A DNA stretch of 12,416 bases from Pseudomonadota bacterium (lineage in GTDB: Bacteria; Pseudomonadota; Gammaproteobacteria; Burkholderiales; Burkholderiaceae_B). Both the position numbers and the translations under genes were made by a program. The stretch lies in the NCBI GenBank assembly GCA_023388835.1, contig JAEWFK010000033.1:1-12416 (forward strand). Direction: 5' to 3'. The notes beneath the pieces are model-generated. The model saw only the letters and a list, made by a program, of their open reading frames with translations. It was not told the DNA's origin and did not search any database. Position 1 is the first letter of the stretch. Every line of letters starts with the position of its first letter. This document shows positions 6,702 to 12,416 of the stretch, piece by piece.

Positions 6702-7844
6702 ATGCCCGGTTTGCTTCCCGACGTCGACCCCGACGGCCTGCTCGAATATTCTGTGGTCTACACCGACCGCGCGGTCAATCATATGTCCAAGCGCTTCCAG
6801 GGGGCAATGAAAGACATCAGCCGCACCCTGAAGCAGGTGTACAACGCCCATTCAGCCATCGTCGTGCCGGGCAGCGGCACCTTCGGCATGGAGGCGGTGG
6901 CCCGTCAGTTCGCCACCGGGCGGCATTGCCTGGTCATCCGGAACGGCTGGTTCAGTTTCCGCTGGAGCCAGATCTTCGACATGGGCTCCATTCCGTCCAA
7001 GACCACGGTCCTGACCGCAGAGCAGGCGGTCCAGGGCGGCCAGTCGCCGTTCTCGCCTCCCGCCATCGAAGACGTCGTGGTCGCCATACGCGACGAAAAG
7101 CCCGACCTGGTGTTCGCGGCGCATGTTGAAACGGCGTCGGGCATCATGCTGCCACCCGACTACCTGCGTGCAGTCGCCGACGCCATCCATGCAGAAGGAG
7201 GGCTGTTCGTACTGGATAGCATTGCCTCCGGCGCCATCTGGGTGGACATGCAGGCCGCTGGAGTGGATGTCTTGATCTCCGCTCCTCAAAAGGGCTGGTC
7301 CGCACCCGCATGCGCGGCCCTCGTGATGCTGAGCGCCGAAGCCCGCAAACGTATCGACAGCACCACGAGCACCAGCTTCGCCTGCGACCTGCGAAAGTGG
7401 CTTCAGATCATGGAATCCTATGAGCAGGGCAGCTTTGCTTACCACGCCACCATGCCAACCGACGCTCTGCTCGACCTGCGCGACGCCATGGCGGAAGCCG
7501 AGTCCCGTGGTTTTGAAAACCTCCGGGCCGCGCAACAGGAGCTTGGCGACAGAGTTCGCGCCATGCTGCGTGAAAAAGGCTTCAACAGTGTCGCTGCCCC
7601 CGGTTTCGAAGCCCCGGGTGTGGTGGTGTCCTATACCGACGACGATGGCATCCAGTCGGCAAAAAAATTCGCTGAAGCGGGAGTACAAGCAGCCGCAGGC
7701 GTCCCTCTGCAATGCGGCGAGCCGGCCGATTTCAAGACCTTCCGCATCGGGCTCTTCGGGCTGGACAAATGGGCTGACATCGACCGCAGCGTGGAAACCC
7801 TGGCGGCCGCAGTCGACCAGACCCGTGCGTCCGTTACAGCCTGA
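6702..7844 (+). CDS. Class V PLP aminotransferase (alanine/serine-glyoxylate aminotransferase family)
   Basis: This 380-residue PLP enzyme moves an amino group between an amino acid (serine or alanine) and a 2-oxo acid such as glyoxylate or pyruvate. The predicted Schiff-base lysine is Lys197 in SAPQKGWSAP. Asp172 (VLDSIAS) would pair with the pyridine nitrogen, the glycine-rich VPGSGTFGMEA (55-65) would bind phosphate, and Arg348 (FRIG) the substrate carboxylate. The start at 6702 is supported by GGAG (6692-6695) with 6-base spacing; a TTG 12 bases earlier overlaps that site. It lies 70 bases after the dehydrogenase on the same strand. If the amino donor is serine, the product hydroxypyruvate is a natural substrate for that neighbour. 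Donor specificity is not readable from sequence. Confidence 0.9.
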   Translation: MPGLLPDVDPDGLLEYSVVYTDRAVNHMSKRFQGAMKDISRTLKQVYNAHSAIVVPGSGTFGMEAVARQFATGRHCLVIRNGWFSFRWSQIFDMGSIPSKTTVLTAEQAVQGGQSPFSPPAIEDVVVAIRDEKPDLVFAAHVETASGIMLPPDYLRAVADAIHAEGGLFVLDSIASGAIWVDMQAAGVDVLISAPQKGWSAPACAALVMLSAEARKRIDSTTSTSFACDLRKWLQIMESYEQGSFAYHATMPTDALLDLRDAMAEAESRGFENLRAAQQELGDRVRAMLREKGFNSVAAPGFEAPGVVVSYTDDDGIQSAKKFAEAGVQAAAGVPLQCGEPADFKTFRIGLFGLDKWADIDRSVETLAAAVDQTRASVTA

Positions 7845-7855
7845 CTTCCTGTTCC

Positions 7856-7873
7856 GGGCTGCTCGAGCTGCCC
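7856..7873. terminator. Imperfect hairpin between convergent genes
   Basis: GGGC (7856-7859) pairs with GCCC (7870-7873). Inside it, after one T-T mismatch, GC pairs with GC around a TCGA loop. It lies in the 63-base gap between the convergent aminotransferase and hydratase genes, but no T-run follows. It is a plausible but weak shared transcription end. Confidence 0.3.
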
Positions 7874-7907
7874 GCTGCGGCTTGAGCACGCCCGGGGCGC
7901 GCGCCGA

Positions 7908-8657
7908 CTATTCGAAGGTCACATTCAATCCGGCCAGTGGCGCGCCCGCCAGGGTCGCCGTCCAGCATTGGCCGGGCATCACATCGTAGGCTGCGGTCAT
8001 GGTGCCGGTGGTGACGGTGTCGCCGGCCTTGATCGGGGCCATGCCCTCGCGTTGCAGTCCCTCCATCAATTGAATAATGGCCGCCAGCGGGTGATCCAGC
8101 ACATTGGCGCTGCTGCCTGCTTCCTTCAGCTCGCCGTCGCAACGGAGTTCCACCCGAATGTCGCCCAGGGTGCGTACAGCCTGACTCCCCAGTTCACCGA
8201 CCGGCAGCCGTGCGCCGACCAGCAAGGCGCCGTGCATGCCACCGTTGGTGATTGCCTGCGTGACTGTGGCCGGCTTGCCGTCCGGTAGCGAAATCACGAT
8301 TTCGAAGCCGGGTGCCACCCAGTCGACGCAATCGAGCAGCTCTTCCATGGTGGCGCCGATCGCGGGCGATTTGAAGAAGTGCACCACGATCTCCGGCTCA
8401 ATGCGGGGGCCGCGCAAGGCGGATGCGTCATACCGGAAAGGGTGATCGCCCGCATCGATGACTGAATCGTCGTACATGACGCCCCACATCGGCGCGGTAA
8501 TACCCAGATCGTTCCAGACTCGCATATTGGTGTAGCCGATCTTGTAGCCGACGACGGAAACGCCTTCTTGTGTGCGCCGAACCTCTCGTTCAGTTGCGGC
8601 GCGGTAAGCGGCGGCGAGGTCGGATTGGGGAACAGGTTCGCGGGGCAGAGTCGTCAT
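7908..8657 (-). CDS. 2-keto-4-pentenoate hydratase family protein
   Basis: This 249-residue member of the fumarylacetoacetate hydrolase-related hydratase/decarboxylase family is expected to be cytosolic and to use a divalent metal. Relatives hydrate 2-hydroxypenta-2,4-dienoate or the homoprotocatechuate intermediate, or decarboxylate 4-oxalocrotonate, in meta-cleavage pathways. Visible landmarks are VGYKIGYTN (36-44), the predicted metal ligands Glu87 and Glu89 in RIEPEI and Glu119 in APGFEI, NGGMHGALLVG (138-148) and IKAGDTVTTGTMT (209-221). It is slightly shorter than the usual 260-270 residues but ends normally. The start at 8657 (MTTLP) is chosen over longer GTG/TTG versions, although its ribosome site is weak. 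No ring-cleavage dioxygenase or aldolase lies nearby, so pathway and substrate remain open. It converges on the aminotransferase. Confidence 0.88.
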   Translation of the reverse strand: MTTLPREPVPQSDLAAAYRAATEREVRRTQEGVSVVGYKIGYTNMRVWNDLGITAPMWGVMYDDSVIDAGDHPFRYDASALRGPRIEPEIVVHFFKSPAIGATMEELLDCVDWVAPGFEIVISLPDGKPATVTQAITNGGMHGALLVGARLPVGELGSQAVRTLGDIRVELRCDGELKEAGSSANVLDHPLAAIIQLMEGLQREGMAPIKAGDTVTTGTMTAAYDVMPGQCWTATLAGAPLAGLNVTFE

Positions 8658-8736
8658 GTCGTGTCGTCGAGCTGGCAAAAATGAACAAGGCCCCAAGCAT
8701 ACCCGGACATCCACGCCCACGGAAATCGATGCCGGC

Positions 8737-8745
8737 TGCTATGAT
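8737..8745 (+). promoter_or_regulatory. Extended -10 promoter for the flavoprotein gene
   Basis: TGCTATGAT matches an extended -10 element (TGn followed by TATGAT at 8740-8745). It sits in the 118-base divergent gap between hydratase and flavoprotein genes, 30 bases before the flavoprotein ATG. No -35 box is evident, which extended -10 promoters tolerate. The predicted transcript would start near 8752, just ahead of the AGGAA ribosome site. Confidence 0.45.
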
Positions 8746-8775
8746 TTTCCATTGCTCATCACAGGAATTTCCCAT

Positions 8776-10026
8776 ATGCCCGCAGCCGCCTTTGAACATG
8801 TCGCCGTCATAGGCGGGGGGCCCGCGGGCCTGATGGCGGCGCAAGCGCTCGCGGCGGCCGGCGTGGGGGTGGCCGTCTTCGAGGCCAAGCCTTCCCTGGG
8901 ACGCAAGTTTCTGCGGGCCGGCATCGGCGGCCTGAACCTGACTCACGATGAAGATTACGCCGCGTTCTGCGCACGCTTCGGCGAACGGCAGCCTTCGCTG
9001 CAGCCCATGCTGGACCGCTTTCCGCCTGCAGCAGTGCGAGAATGGGCGGCATCGCTCGGCGTCGATACCTTCGTCGGCTCATCGGGCAAGGTGTTTCCCA
9101 GCGGGATGAAGGCCGCTCCTTTGCTGCGAGGGTGGATACAGCGGCTTCGCGCCCAAGGGGTGCGCTTTCACATGCGGCATCGCTGGCTAGGGTGGAACGC
9201 GGAGGCCGCGTTGCGCATGGAGACTCCGACGGGGGAAATCGCGATACGTCCGTCGGCGACCATTCTTGCATTGGGGGGCGGCAGCTGGCCGCAGCTCGGT
9301 TCAGACGCCGCCTGGGTGCCCTGGCTGGAAGCCCAAGGTGTCGAAGTGGCGCCCCTGCGCAGTGCCAACTCCGGCTTCCATGCGGACTGGAGCGCGCACC
9401 TGCGCGATAAATTCTCCGGCGCCCAGCTCAAGCCTGTCGCCATGACGGTCACCCATGCGTCAGGGAAGGAAGAAACCCGGCACGGTGAATTCATCATCAC
9501 CGACTATGGGATCGAAGGCAGCTTGGTCTATGCATTTTCCCGCCACATCCGCGAATCCATCCAGCGGGACGGGCGCGCCGTGATCAGCGTGGATCTTCTT
9601 CCCGGACGCAGCGAAGAGCGAGTGTTATCCGATGTGTCGTATCCGCGTGGCGCCCGCTCCATGTCCAGTCATCTGCAAAGCCGGCTGGGTCTGAAAGGCG
9701 CGAAAGCCGCTCTGCTTCGGGAAGTGCTCGGCAAGGAGGGGGTCTCGGACACGGCCAAGCTGGCACGTCACATCAAGGCACTGCCTCTCACGCTCACCGG
9801 GGTCCGACCGCTCGTCGAGGCAATCAGCACGGCAGGAGGCGTCCCTTTTGAAGCGCTTGATTCGGGGCTTATGCTGACGGCCATGCCAGGCGTATTTCTG
9901 GCGGGTGAAATGCTGGACTGGGAAGCGCCTACGGGCGGCTACCTGTTGACCGCCTGCTTGGCGCAGGGACTCTGGGCGGGCGTAGCGGCACACGAATGGC
10001 TCCAACGACAAACGAGTGTCCCCTAA
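8776..10026 (+). CDS. PP_4765-type flavoprotein (HI0933/BaiN-like NAD(P)/FAD oxidoreductase)
   Basis: This 416-residue FAD-binding protein has the dinucleotide motif VIGGGPAGLMAAQ (11-23), then FEAKPSLGRKFLRAGIGGLNLTH, a signature of the HI0933-like family. The C-terminal FAD segment is GVFLAGEMLDWEAPTGGYLLTACLAQGLWAG. The short form and the PTGGYLL wording match the uncharacterised PP_4765 subfamily (TIGR03862, from memory). The reaction is unknown; distant relatives reduce steroid-like or other hydrophobic substrates, but that should not be transferred. The start at 8776 has AGGAA (8763-8767) 8 bases upstream and places the FAD motif at the usual distance; an in-frame ATG at 8656 would run across the divergent promoter into the hydratase start. 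The diguanylate cyclase follows 103 bases later on the same strand. Confidence 0.9.
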   Translation: MPAAAFEHVAVIGGGPAGLMAAQALAAAGVGVAVFEAKPSLGRKFLRAGIGGLNLTHDEDYAAFCARFGERQPSLQPMLDRFPPAAVREWAASLGVDTFVGSSGKVFPSGMKAAPLLRGWIQRLRAQGVRFHMRHRWLGWNAEAALRMETPTGEIAIRPSATILALGGGSWPQLGSDAAWVPWLEAQGVEVAPLRSANSGFHADWSAHLRDKFSGAQLKPVAMTVTHASGKEETRHGEFIITDYGIEGSLVYAFSRHIRESIQRDGRAVISVDLLPGRSEERVLSDVSYPRGARSMSSHLQSRLGLKGAKAALLREVLGKEGVSDTAKLARHIKALPLTLTGVRPLVEAISTAGGVPFEALDSGLMLTAMPGVFLAGEMLDWEAPTGGYLLTACLAQGLWAGVAAHEWLQRQTSVP

Positions 10027-10129
10027 GCGACAGCCCTGGGGCGGCACGACTCAATGGGGATTCAAGCAAAGTGGATTCTTGGGCCGCCGGGCGGAATTCC
10101 GGGTAAGCTGCTCTTCCAAGAAGTTTGGA
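10027..10129 (+). promoter_or_regulatory. Intergenic region before the diguanylate cyclase
   Basis: The gap holds TTGGGC (10079-10084) and TAAGCT (10104-10109), a poor -35/-10 pair with 19-base spacing that could serve the cyclase. AAGAAG (10118-10123) lies 6 bases before the chosen start. A GC-rich stretch around 10083-10103 is partly self-complementary, but no clear terminator for the flavoprotein gene is visible. Confidence 0.25.
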
Positions 10130-11983
10130 ATGGTATCCATGGCGCCCTGGCTGCAGCGTGTCGGTAAACAATTGACCCCCATCATGGTGGCAACCTGTAT
10201 GCTTGCCATCGCCGGCATTTGGCTGACCACGTTTCAGCGCATCGGTTTCGAGCGCAGCCAGGCCATTGCCGCTGCGGCAACCTCCAACTCGAATCTCGCG
10301 ATTGCCTTTGAGCAACAGGTCTATCGCACCTTGAAGGCGGCCGAGCAGGTGGCTGCCATTGTTCGCGAACAGTATCTACAGGCCGGCCCCGGCATCCGGC
10401 TTGGCGAATGGGTCGAACAGGGCATCATCCGCGAAACCATGTTCACCATCATCAGTGTGGTAGATGAAGAGGGCAATGTTCTGGCCAGCAGCCAGGGCGT
10501 CGGTCCCGTCAACTATGCCGATCGCGAATTCTTCCGGGTTCACCGCGACGCCATGGGCGATGACATGTTCGTCAGCCCGCCGGTGGTCGGCCGCGTTTCA
10601 GCTGCGGTGCGCATACCCATGTCTTTGCGCATCACCCGACCGGACGGCAGCTTCGGCGGTGTGGTGGTCTTGTCCGTCGAGCCCGACAGTTTCACGGATT
10701 TTTACAGCAGTGCCAACCTGGGGCGGCGTGGCCTGCTCGAACTGGCCGGGCTGGACGGCATCGTCCGCGCGCGGCAAATCGGTCCGGATGACGTGCATGG
10801 GCTTGCTACCCGCGAACCACCCCATACTCGGCAGGCTCCCAAGGAGACGGACGTCGGCGGTATCGATGATGGCAGCAAGATGGATGGAGTGGCGCGCATC
10901 GTAAGCCACCGCAGCTTGGCCGACTATCCTTTGGTAGTGACGGTGGGTACCGCCTACGATGATGAACTGGCGCCGGCGCATCAGCGGCGCTCGTACTACC
11001 TCCTGGCCGCCGGCGTTGCAAGTATCGTCTTGTTGAGCGCGTTGGGGCTGATCATCGTCCTGCTCCAGCGACGCCGCCGATCCGCCTGGGCTCTGCAGGC
11101 CAGTGAAGCTCTGTATCGCGCAACTTTTCACCAAGCCGCAACAGGCATTGCGCACGTGGCCCCGGACGGCCGCATCATGGAAGCCAATGAAAAATTCCAC
11201 GATATGCTGGGGTATCGAATCGGCGAGCTGCGCGACAGCAATCTTTTCGAGCTGACTCGTCCCGACCATCGAGTGGCGCAACAAGAATTCGTGGCAGGCT
11301 GCATCGCGAGTCATGCCAAGGGTTCACTATCAGAGGCCGAGAATCCCTATCGGCATAAGCAGGGTTCCATTGTCTGGGTGTGCGAGGCGCTGGGCGTGGT
11401 AAGAAATGCTCACGGGGCGCCGCAGTATCTGGTGGCGGCCATGCACGATATCACCGCGCGAAAGATGCTCGAGGCCCGTCTGTCGCATGACGCCATGCAC
11501 GACGCACTGACCGGGCTACCCAATCGGGTGCTCTTCCAGGACCGACTTGAGCGGGTGCTGGAATCTGCGCGCCGGCATGGCAGGCTGGCCGCGGTGCTGT
11601 ATATCGACCTGGACGACTTCAAGCCCGTCAATGATCGCTTCGGCCATGCGGTGGGCGACCAGCTCTTGCAGCAAGTCGCTCAGCGCGTGAAAGCCTGTGT
11701 CCGCAATGAAGACACGGCGGCGCGGTTTGGCGGTGACGAGTTCGGCATCGTGCTCACGATGGTCAATGGCGAGAGCGACTGCCAATTGGTGACAGCGAAG
11801 ATCATCGATGCGATCTCCCGGCCATACGAACTTGAAGGCCGGGAGATTCGCATTTCGGCAAGTGTCGGCGCTGCGGTCTACCCGACGCACGGTGACGACG
11901 CGGCTACCCTGATTGCCCGTGCCGATTCGGCGATGTACGGCGCGAAGCGAGCGGGCGAAGAACAGTCGGAATGCATTAATTAA
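10130..11983 (+). CDS. Membrane-anchored diguanylate cyclase with periplasmic sensor, PAS and GGDEF domains
   Basis: This 617-residue inner-membrane enzyme should make cyclic di-GMP from two GTP. Domain order: membrane segment about 15-34; periplasmic Cache-type sensor about 36-285, including the strand-turn VVDEEGNVLAS (110-120); second membrane segment about 288-312 ending in RRRR; PAS domain about 322-445; GGDEF domain about 450-610. The cyclase has DALTGLPNR (458-466), metal-binding DLDDF (493-497) and an intact GGDEF (534-538). The inhibitory site RNED (525-528) is spaced exactly five residues before GGDEF, so product inhibition is expected. No EAL domain is present. The ATG at 10130 is chosen for its AAGAAG ribosome site; the ATG at 10139 is an alternative, and the longer frame from 10016 overlaps the flavoprotein. 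The ligand sensed is unknown. Confidence 0.93.
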   Translation: MVSMAPWLQRVGKQLTPIMVATCMLAIAGIWLTTFQRIGFERSQAIAAAATSNSNLAIAFEQQVYRTLKAAEQVAAIVREQYLQAGPGIRLGEWVEQGIIRETMFTIISVVDEEGNVLASSQGVGPVNYADREFFRVHRDAMGDDMFVSPPVVGRVSAAVRIPMSLRITRPDGSFGGVVVLSVEPDSFTDFYSSANLGRRGLLELAGLDGIVRARQIGPDDVHGLATREPPHTRQAPKETDVGGIDDGSKMDGVARIVSHRSLADYPLVVTVGTAYDDELAPAHQRRSYYLLAAGVASIVLLSALGLIIVLLQRRRRSAWALQASEALYRATFHQAATGIAHVAPDGRIMEANEKFHDMLGYRIGELRDSNLFELTRPDHRVAQQEFVAGCIASHAKGSLSEAENPYRHKQGSIVWVCEALGVVRNAHGAPQYLVAAMHDITARKMLEARLSHDAMHDALTGLPNRVLFQDRLERVLESARRHGRLAAVLYIDLDDFKPVNDRFGHAVGDQLLQQVAQRVKACVRNEDTAARFGGDEFGIVLTMVNGESDCQLVTAKIIDAISRPYELEGREIRISASVGAAVYPTHGDDAATLIARADSAMYGAKRAGEEQSECIN

Positions 11984-11986
11984 TGC
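11973..11986. other. 14-bp palindrome holding both convergent stop codons
   Basis: GCATTAATTAATGC is a perfect palindrome. The cyclase stop TAA (11981-11983) and the minus-strand gene stop TAA (11976-11978) sit inside it in mirror positions, so the two reading frames overlap by 8 bases. With no loop it is a poor hairpin as DNA-encoded terminator. Confidence 0.75.
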
Positions 11987-12341
11987 TGCGTGTGGCCTGT
12001 TCACGCTCCTGGACTTCCAGGATGAGGGCTTCCAGGTGCGGCGTGGTCTTGAGCGCCAATACCGGAGTGTCGGGGTGCTCTTCGTCATGTTCGAGTTGAA
12101 GCTCGATGCTCTGGCCCTCGAAGGCGCCGGGGTTGGCCTGGATTTGCACGTACTGGTTCAACAGGCGATCGACCGCTTTTTGGGCTTCCATTAGCTGAAC
12201 GGCTGGCGAGGACTGAGCATGCAGCTTGAATTGCTGTTCTATCGTCTTTGCAAGGTCCCAGCTGAAAAAAAGCAAGGCGTTGCCGCCGTGGCATTCAGGG
12301 TGAAGGAATCCCCAGGATTCTTGGTGCTTGGAGTTATTCAA
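11976..12341 (-). CDS. Small uncharacterised protein with TTG start
   Basis: I do not recognise this 121-residue protein. It has no signal peptide or membrane helix. It is acidic in the middle (LEHDEEHPD, 83-91) and largely helical in appearance, with HPECHGG (14-20) carrying His, Cys and His that might bind metal. Reading starts at TTG (12339-12341), because an in-frame TGA lies at 12351-12353 and the first ATG (12191) would remove 50 residues and lacks a ribosome site. A GAGA-containing stretch just upstream is a weak ribosome site for the TTG. The gene converges on and overlaps the cyclase by 8 bases. Length, normal codon use and a candidate upstream -10 support it being real, but a conserved-family match was not possible by eye. 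Confidence 0.6.
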   Translation of the reverse strand: MNNSKHQESWGFLHPECHGGNALLFFSWDLAKTIEQQFKLHAQSSPAVQLMEAQKAVDRLLNQYVQIQANPGAFEGQSIELQLEHDEEHPDTPVLALKTTPHLEALILEVQEREQATRSIN

Positions 12342-12361
12342 ACTGTCTCGTCAAGGTGAGG

Positions 12362-12377
12362 GGGCGTTGAAGCGCCC
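12362..12377. other. Small hairpin in the leader of the uncharacterised gene
   Basis: GGGCG (12362-12366) and CGCCC (12373-12377) form a 5-bp stem, extendable by one G-T wobble pair. It would lie in the mRNA leader of the minus-strand gene, about 20 bases before its TTG start. A regulatory role is only a possibility. Confidence 0.25.
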
Positions 12378-12408
12378 GATGGTTTCACAGTGTTCGATTC
12401 GGCCGTCG

Positions 12409-12414
12409 ATTCTA
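12409..12414 (-). promoter_or_regulatory. Candidate -10 element (TAGAAT) for the minus-strand small gene
   Basis: On the minus strand TAGAAT is one mismatch from the consensus TATAAT and lies 67 bases before the TTG start. Any -35 element would be outside the window, so the promoter cannot be completed. The predicted leader would be about 60 bases. Confidence 0.3.
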
Positions 12415-12416
12415 GC

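Noticed and set aside
6852..7889. Minus-strand open frame of 345 codons opposite the aminotransferase
   Set aside because: The plus-strand frame has all PLP-enzyme motifs; the antisense product is compositionally odd and without domains.
8656..8775. Upstream ATG extension of the flavoprotein by 40 residues
   Set aside because: The extension lacks family similarity, crosses the divergent promoter and touches the hydratase start, while 8776 has a good ribosome site.
10598..11314. Minus-strand open frame of 238 codons opposite the cyclase
   Set aside because: It overlaps the sensor and PAS coding region and shows no motif.
1..12416. CRISPR array, tRNA, insertion sequence, prophage or toxin-antitoxin cluster
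   Set aside because: No direct-repeat array, tRNA-like fold, transposase, integrase or paired small toxin genes were seen; all long frames are assigned to housekeeping or stress families.

Overview
This window looks like ordinary chromosomal DNA from a GC-rich betaproteobacterium, most probably of the Alcaligenaceae (Bordetella/Achromobacter type). The evidence is the codon and base use, the gene families (YaeQ, PP_4765-type flavoprotein, the class V aminotransferase subtype) and the absence of mobile elements. The genus is inferred, not shown. Coding density is high. No tRNA, rRNA, CRISPR array, insertion sequence or attachment site was found, and no gene-free stretch exceeds about 120 bases.

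Left third (1-4972): a few codons of an upstream gene end at 46. A large-subunit heme catalase of the KatE/HPII family follows on the minus strand. Divergent from it, across 113 bases, is a secreted kexin/furin-like serine protease with a P-domain, RTX calcium repeats and three C-terminal 40-residue repeats. The catalase has Cys where E. coli HPII has His392, the residue cross-linked to the heme-ligand tyrosine. The protease has neither signal peptide nor propeptide and was probably exported by a type I secretion system that is not in the window.

Middle (5013-8657): yaeQ lies on the minus strand. Divergent from it are a D-2-hydroxyacid dehydrogenase (glyoxylate/hydroxypyruvate reductase type) and a serine/alanine-glyoxylate type aminotransferase. 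These two could act in series (serine to hydroxypyruvate to glycerate, consuming or supplying glyoxylate). A perfect 9-bp inverted repeat sits between them. A 2-keto-4-pentenoate hydratase family gene converges on the aminotransferase.

Right third (8776-12416): a PP_4765-type flavoprotein has a recognisable extended -10 promoter. It is followed by a membrane-anchored diguanylate cyclase (periplasmic sensor, PAS, GGDEF with intact inhibitory site). A small uncharacterised gene with a TTG start converges on the cyclase, and both stop codons lie inside one 14-bp palindrome.

I see no clear undescribed multi-gene system. The most interesting points are the catalase substitution and N-terminal tail, the protease architecture, and the inverted repeat upstream of the aminotransferase.
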